Shown piece by piece: positions 61,510 to 64,000 of a stretch of 64,000 nt of DNA. Numbering within the stretch: position 1 is the stretch's first letter; each line of letters begins with the position of its first letter. Position numbers and translations under genes: made by a program. The notes beneath the pieces were generated by a model. It made no database searches and was not told the DNA's origin. It was given only the letters and a program-made list of their open reading frames with translations. Source of the DNA: Mucilaginibacter sp. Its GTDB lineage: Bacteria > Bacteroidota > Bacteroidia > Sphingobacteriales > Sphingobacteriaceae. The DNA lies in NCBI RefSeq assembly GCF_028287845.1, contig NZ_JAQBOW010000071.1, positions 1-64,000 on the forward strand. Reading direction: 5' to 3'.

Positions 61510-62388
61510 TCAGATTTCGAACAGGTGTTTTTCAGCATGATATGATGATCGAACCAACGGCCCGCTCTCTACATACCTAAAACCTTTATCAAGCCCAATC
61601 TGTTTGTAAAAAGCAAATTGATCTGGGTGTATCCAATCAATTACGGGGTGATGACTGCGTGTTGGCTGTAAATATTGACCCAAGGTTAATATATGTACGC
61701 CAGCTTCCAGCAAGTCGTCCATTGCTTCTAAAACATCTTCTTCTTTTTCGCCTAAACCCAACATGATGCCTGATTTGGTACGTAATCCCGAAGCCGATAT
61801 TTGCTTCAGTGCTTCCAAACTGCGATCATATTTAGCCTGTATACGCACCTCTTTTGTCAAGCGCCTTACGGTTTCAAGGTTGTGCGACACTACTTCAGGG
61901 CGGGTTTCAATCACCCTGGCCAAATTATCCCATACCCCTCTAAAGTCGGGCAGTAAAGTTTCTAAAGTAGTTTCGGGGCTTTCGCGGCGGATAGCATTAA
62001 TAGTATCGGCCCAAATTATTGAACCGCCATCTTTTAAATCATCCCGATCAACAGAAGTAATAACGCAATGTTTTACCTGCATCAGCTTAACCGAGTTTGC
62101 CACACGGTTAGGTTCGTCCATATCAACGGCAAGCGGCCTGCCTGTTGCCACCGCGCAAAATGAGCAGGAGCGTGTGCAGATGTTACCTAATATCATAAAG
62201 GTTGCAGTACCCGCCCCCCAGCACTCACCCATATTAGGGCAATTGCCGCTTTCGCAAATGGTATGCAGCTTATGGGTATCAACCAAACTACGCACATGGG
62301 CGTATTCTTTCCCTACGGGAAGTTTTACCCTTAGCCAATCAGGCTTGCGTTGTGGCTGATTAGCTGGAACTACCGGCAATTCTATCAT
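61510..62388 (-). CDS. lipA: Lipoyl synthase
   Basis: This radical SAM enzyme inserts two sulfurs into octanoyl groups on lipoyl domains. In the 292-residue product the auxiliary cluster cysteines are in [12 protein letters not shown] (45, 50, 56) and the radical SAM cluster in CTRSCSFC (71, 75, 78). [20 protein letters not shown] and [18 protein letters not shown] follow, and the C-terminal region ends [17 protein letters not shown] with the conserved Ser ligand (RSSYHA). All key residues are present. A TACTTTTG promoter box lies only 4 bases before the start. Confidence 0.98.
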   Translation of the reverse strand: MIELPVVPANQPQRKPDWLRVKLPVGKEYAHVRSLVDTHKLHTICESGNCPNMGECWGAGTATFMILGNICTRSCSFCAVATGRPLAVDMDEPNRVANSVKLMQVKHCVITSVDRDDLKDGGSIIWADTINAIRRESPETTLETLLPDFRGVWDNLARVIETRPEVVSHNLETVRRLTKEVRIQAKYDRSLEALKQISASGLRTKSGIMLGLGEKEEDVLEAMDDLLEAGVHILTLGQYLQPTRSHHPVIDWIHPDQFAFYKQIGLDKGFRYVESGPLVRSSYHAEKHLFEI

Positions 62389-62392
62389 GAAA

Positions 62393-62400
62393 CAAAAGTA
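62393..62400 (-). promoter_or_regulatory. Promoter -7 box (TACTTTTG) of lipA
   Basis: The minus strand reads TACTTTTG, 4 bases before the lipA ATG, which implies a leaderless or near-leaderless transcript if used. Confidence 0.4.
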
Positions 62401-62478
62401 GTTAAAAACCAGCTAACCCAATAAACGGCCAGAACAAATATTACAGTAAGTTGATGCTAGCACAAATTAATAAAGTTT

Positions 62479-62486
62479 TAAATTTG
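62479..62486 (+). promoter_or_regulatory. Promoter -7 box (TAAATTTG) of the DUF4265 gene
   Basis: Exact TAnnTTTG match, giving a leader of about 33 bases before the TTG start at 62526. Confidence 0.45.
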
Positions 62487-62525
62487 TAATGAATCAAGAA
62501 TTAACTTGACGGATTTATTAATCAT

Positions 62526-62981
62526 TTGAATAATCACGTAAAAATTTTATTTCGGTTTTATAGCGACATTTTAGAAGAGGAAACTGTGGAAACAATGTGG
62601 GCTATTACTATCGATGAGAGTAAAGGGCTTTATAAATTAGATAGCATTCCTTTTTATGCGCCGTTGATAGCGTCGGACGATATTGTATTTGCTGAATATG
62701 ACGATATAGAACTAATGCTTACTTACAGAAATACAGTTGAGTATTCGGGAAATTCAACAGTAAGAGTCGTTATAATGGACGATGCCAATGAAGCTAATGA
62801 CATACGTAAGATTTTTGAAACTTTAGGTTGTGTTTCGGAAAAGGTTAACAAGGTTTATTTCGTAATGGAAATCCCAGCAGATATTGACTATAAAACAATA
62901 AAAAACAAATTAATTGAGCTTGAAAATAAACAAGTTCTAGAATATTCAGAACCTTGTCTTTCCAATATTCATAAATATTAA
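62526..62981 (+). CDS. DUF4265-family protein with TTG start
   Basis: The product has 151 residues. The pattern VKILFRFYSDILEEETVETMWAITIDESKGLYKLDSIPFYAPLIASDDIVFAEYDD matches DUF4265 proteins, which are cytoplasmic and uncharacterised. The frame has no ATG or GTG between an upstream TAA (62502) and the conserved N-terminus, so the TTG at 62526 is the only fitting start. It lies 13 bases before the OsmC gene, so the two are likely co-transcribed. Confidence 0.85.
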   Translation: MNNHVKILFRFYSDILEEETVETMWAITIDESKGLYKLDSIPFYAPLIASDDIVFAEYDDIELMLTYRNTVEYSGNSTVRVVIMDDANEANDIRKIFETLGCVSEKVNKVYFVMEIPADIDYKTIKNKLIELENKQVLEYSEPCLSNIHKY

Positions 62982-62994
62982 ATTAAACAAAATC

Positions 62995-63396
62995 ATGGCA
63001 ACTATTGAAACAACATACCTTGGCGGCTTACGTACCGAGGCAACTCACTTACAATCCGGAACTAAATTAATTACTGACGCGCCCACTGATAACAAAGGGA
63101 AAGGAGAAGCCTTTTCGCCAACCGATCTGTTGACCGAATCGTTAGCAGGGTGCATGTTAACTACAATGGGTATAGCTGCTGATACGCACGGCATCGATAT
63201 AGTTAATACCAGTGCCGAAGTTACTAAAGTAATGGCCACCAACCCACGTCGCGTAGCCGAGATAGTTATCAATCTGAAATTCCCGGCAACATATGATGAT
63301 AAGGAAAGGAAAATACTAGAACTGGCGGCTACAACCTGCCCGGTTTACATAAGCCTGCACCCTGATGTTAAAAAAACAATTGATTTTGGGTGGTAG
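62995..63396 (+). CDS. OsmC/Ohr-family peroxide-handling protein
   Basis: The 133-residue product has the two redox cysteines of the family: Cys53 in ESLAGCMLTTMGIAAD and Cys115 in AATTCPVYISLHPDV. EAFSPTDLLTESLAG is the typical block before the first. Such proteins reduce organic hydroperoxides using thiols or lipoyl groups. The nearby lipA is suggestive, since Ohr-type enzymes use lipoylated proteins as reductant, but the link is inference. It follows the DUF4265 gene closely. Confidence 0.93.
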   Translation: MATIETTYLGGLRTEATHLQSGTKLITDAPTDNKGKGEAFSPTDLLTESLAGCMLTTMGIAADTHGIDIVNTSAEVTKVMATNPRRVAEIVINLKFPATYDDKERKILELAATTCPVYISLHPDVKKTIDFGW

Positions 63397-63399
63397 GTT

Positions 63400-63525
63400 G
63401 TTGAAGATTATAGATTAGCTATTTAAAGATTAGGCCTGCCAAAAGTATAAAGTTTTATAATTTTATTAAGCGATGAGCCCAATCTTTAATCTCTAATTAA
63501 CTAATTTTTAATTAACTAATCTCTG
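63400..63525. repeat. Inverted repeat of ATTAAAGATTA words, copy 2
   Basis: TTGAAGATTATAGATTAGCTATTTAAAGATTAG on the left faces CAATCTTTAATCTCTAATTA and AATTAACTAATCTC on the right. It shares words and a GTTTTATAATTT centre with 39160-39256. It abuts the end of the ytxJ-like gene. Confidence 0.65.
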
Positions 63526-63841
63526 ATATAGTCTCGTCCACAGATATCCCACCATGCGATTGATCAAGAATGCATTCGCCATTTTTAATTAATAATAATT
63601 GCGGTGATTCGTGGTGCACGCTAAATAGTTGTGCTACATGGTTAGATACGTCCCGATACTGTATCAAGTCTAAAAAATACAACGGCATGTTTTCGGGTAA
63701 GTTTTCCCAATCTAATTCAAAACGCTTTTTAGCCATCATACTGATGGAGCAGCGGGTGCTGTGTTTAAAAATTAAACTATAACCTTCTTGTTGCTTAATT
63801 TGGGTAAGCTGATCTGTAGTTTCTAATAATGTCCACTTCAT
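63512..63841 (-). CDS. ytxJ: YtxJ-type (bacilliredoxin-like) thioredoxin-fold protein
   Basis: The product has 109 residues. IFKHSTRCSISMMAKKRFE carries the single active Cys31 in the position usual for YtxJ (FKHSTRCPIS in other members). FLDLIQYRDVSNHVAQLFSVHHESPQLLLIKNGECILDQSHGGIS completes the thioredoxin-like fold. These proteins are thought to remove bacillithiol from proteins. I use the ATG at 63841 (MKWTLLET), because a TACCTTTG box lies 6 bases upstream and the track start at 63850 overlaps it. Confidence 0.9.
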   Translation of the reverse strand: MKWTLLETTDQLTQIKQQEGYSLIFKHSTRCSISMMAKKRFELDWENLPENMPLYFLDLIQYRDVSNHVAQLFSVHHESPQLLLIKNGECILDQSHGGISVDETISEIS

Positions 63842-63847
63842 ATGGCG

Positions 63848-63855
63848 CAAAGGTA
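63848..63855 (-). promoter_or_regulatory. Promoter -7 box (TACCTTTG) of ytxJ
   Basis: The minus strand reads TACCTTTG, 6 bases before the ATG at 63841. The remaining 145 bases to the window end show no feature. Confidence 0.45.
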
Positions 63856-64000
63856 AGGATGCTTATTTCGTTCTAAGTAATTACAACGTCAAACAAATAT
63901 TTGTTTTAAGCAAGTCTAAGAAAATGACGGGTTAGTTACGTCCTCGGGGATAAGAGTTATAAGCCGGGCAAAGTTTATTTGTACAAGAGGTGATGGTTCC

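Overview
The window looks like chromosomal DNA of a Bacteroidota bacterium of the family Sphingobacteriaceae (Mucilaginibacter or Pedobacter type). The evidence is the protein repertoire (GH92 and GH35 glycosidases, exported Gfo/Idh/MocA oxidoreductase, TlpA-like thioredoxins, DUF4142, DUF4265, YtxJ, RibBA, TamB next to TsaD), weak ribosome binding sites, and repeated matches to the Bacteroidota promoter consensus TAnnTTTG, one with a TTTG box at the expected 19-base spacing. No phage, plasmid, transposase or CRISPR array was seen. The genus is inference.

Layout. 1-4.1 kb: a leftward sugar-phosphate operon (ROK/polyphosphate-glucokinase-like kinase, transketolase, ribose-5-phosphate isomerase, transaldolase cut by the window edge). 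4.6-13.4 kb: an exported carbohydrate-oxidation and hydrolysis cluster (TAT-exported Gfo/Idh oxidoreductase, GH35 beta-galactosidase, two small secreted paralogues around a TAT-like sugar isomerase, and a sugar dehydrogenase-PKD-cytochrome c fusion). 13.4-19 kb: a class A beta-lactamase-like hydrolase, a short-chain dehydrogenase and a TlpA-like thioredoxin, separated by long gene-poor stretches packed with palindromic repeats. 19-24 kb: GH92 mannosidase, a LemA-TPM-TPM operon and a Nudix hydrolase. 24-41 kb: DEAD-box RNA helicase, small envelope proteins, gpsA, a TolC plus periplasmic adaptor pair, polysaccharide deacetylase, tsaD, tamB, ribBA, an LptF/LptG-type permease, a START-like protein and a CAU tRNA. 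41.5-44.9 kb: two copies of a 241-bp structured repeat around a serine hydrolase and an esterase. 44.9-50.7 kb: LysR regulator with YeiH transporter, a beta-hydroxyacid dehydrogenase, an HD protein, an AraC regulator and a DUF4142 protein. 51-53.8 kb: a STAND/NACHT-like P-loop protein preceded by an 85-residue protein. 53.9-64 kb: infB-nusA-rimP, NAD(P)HX repair enzyme, lipA, DUF4265, OsmC and YtxJ proteins.

The most unusual content is non-coding. Many gaps hold inverted repeats: short-word palindromes with several unrelated vocabularies, a 208-bp perfect-TIR element inserted in a decamer array, a 379-bp element whose end hairpins differ by a compensatory CC/GG swap, and the 241-bp pair with conserved stems, variable loops and a compensatory base-pair change. 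The best protein candidate for something new is the STAND-like ATPase with its small upstream partner.

All functional calls come from reading motifs by eye. No database search was run.
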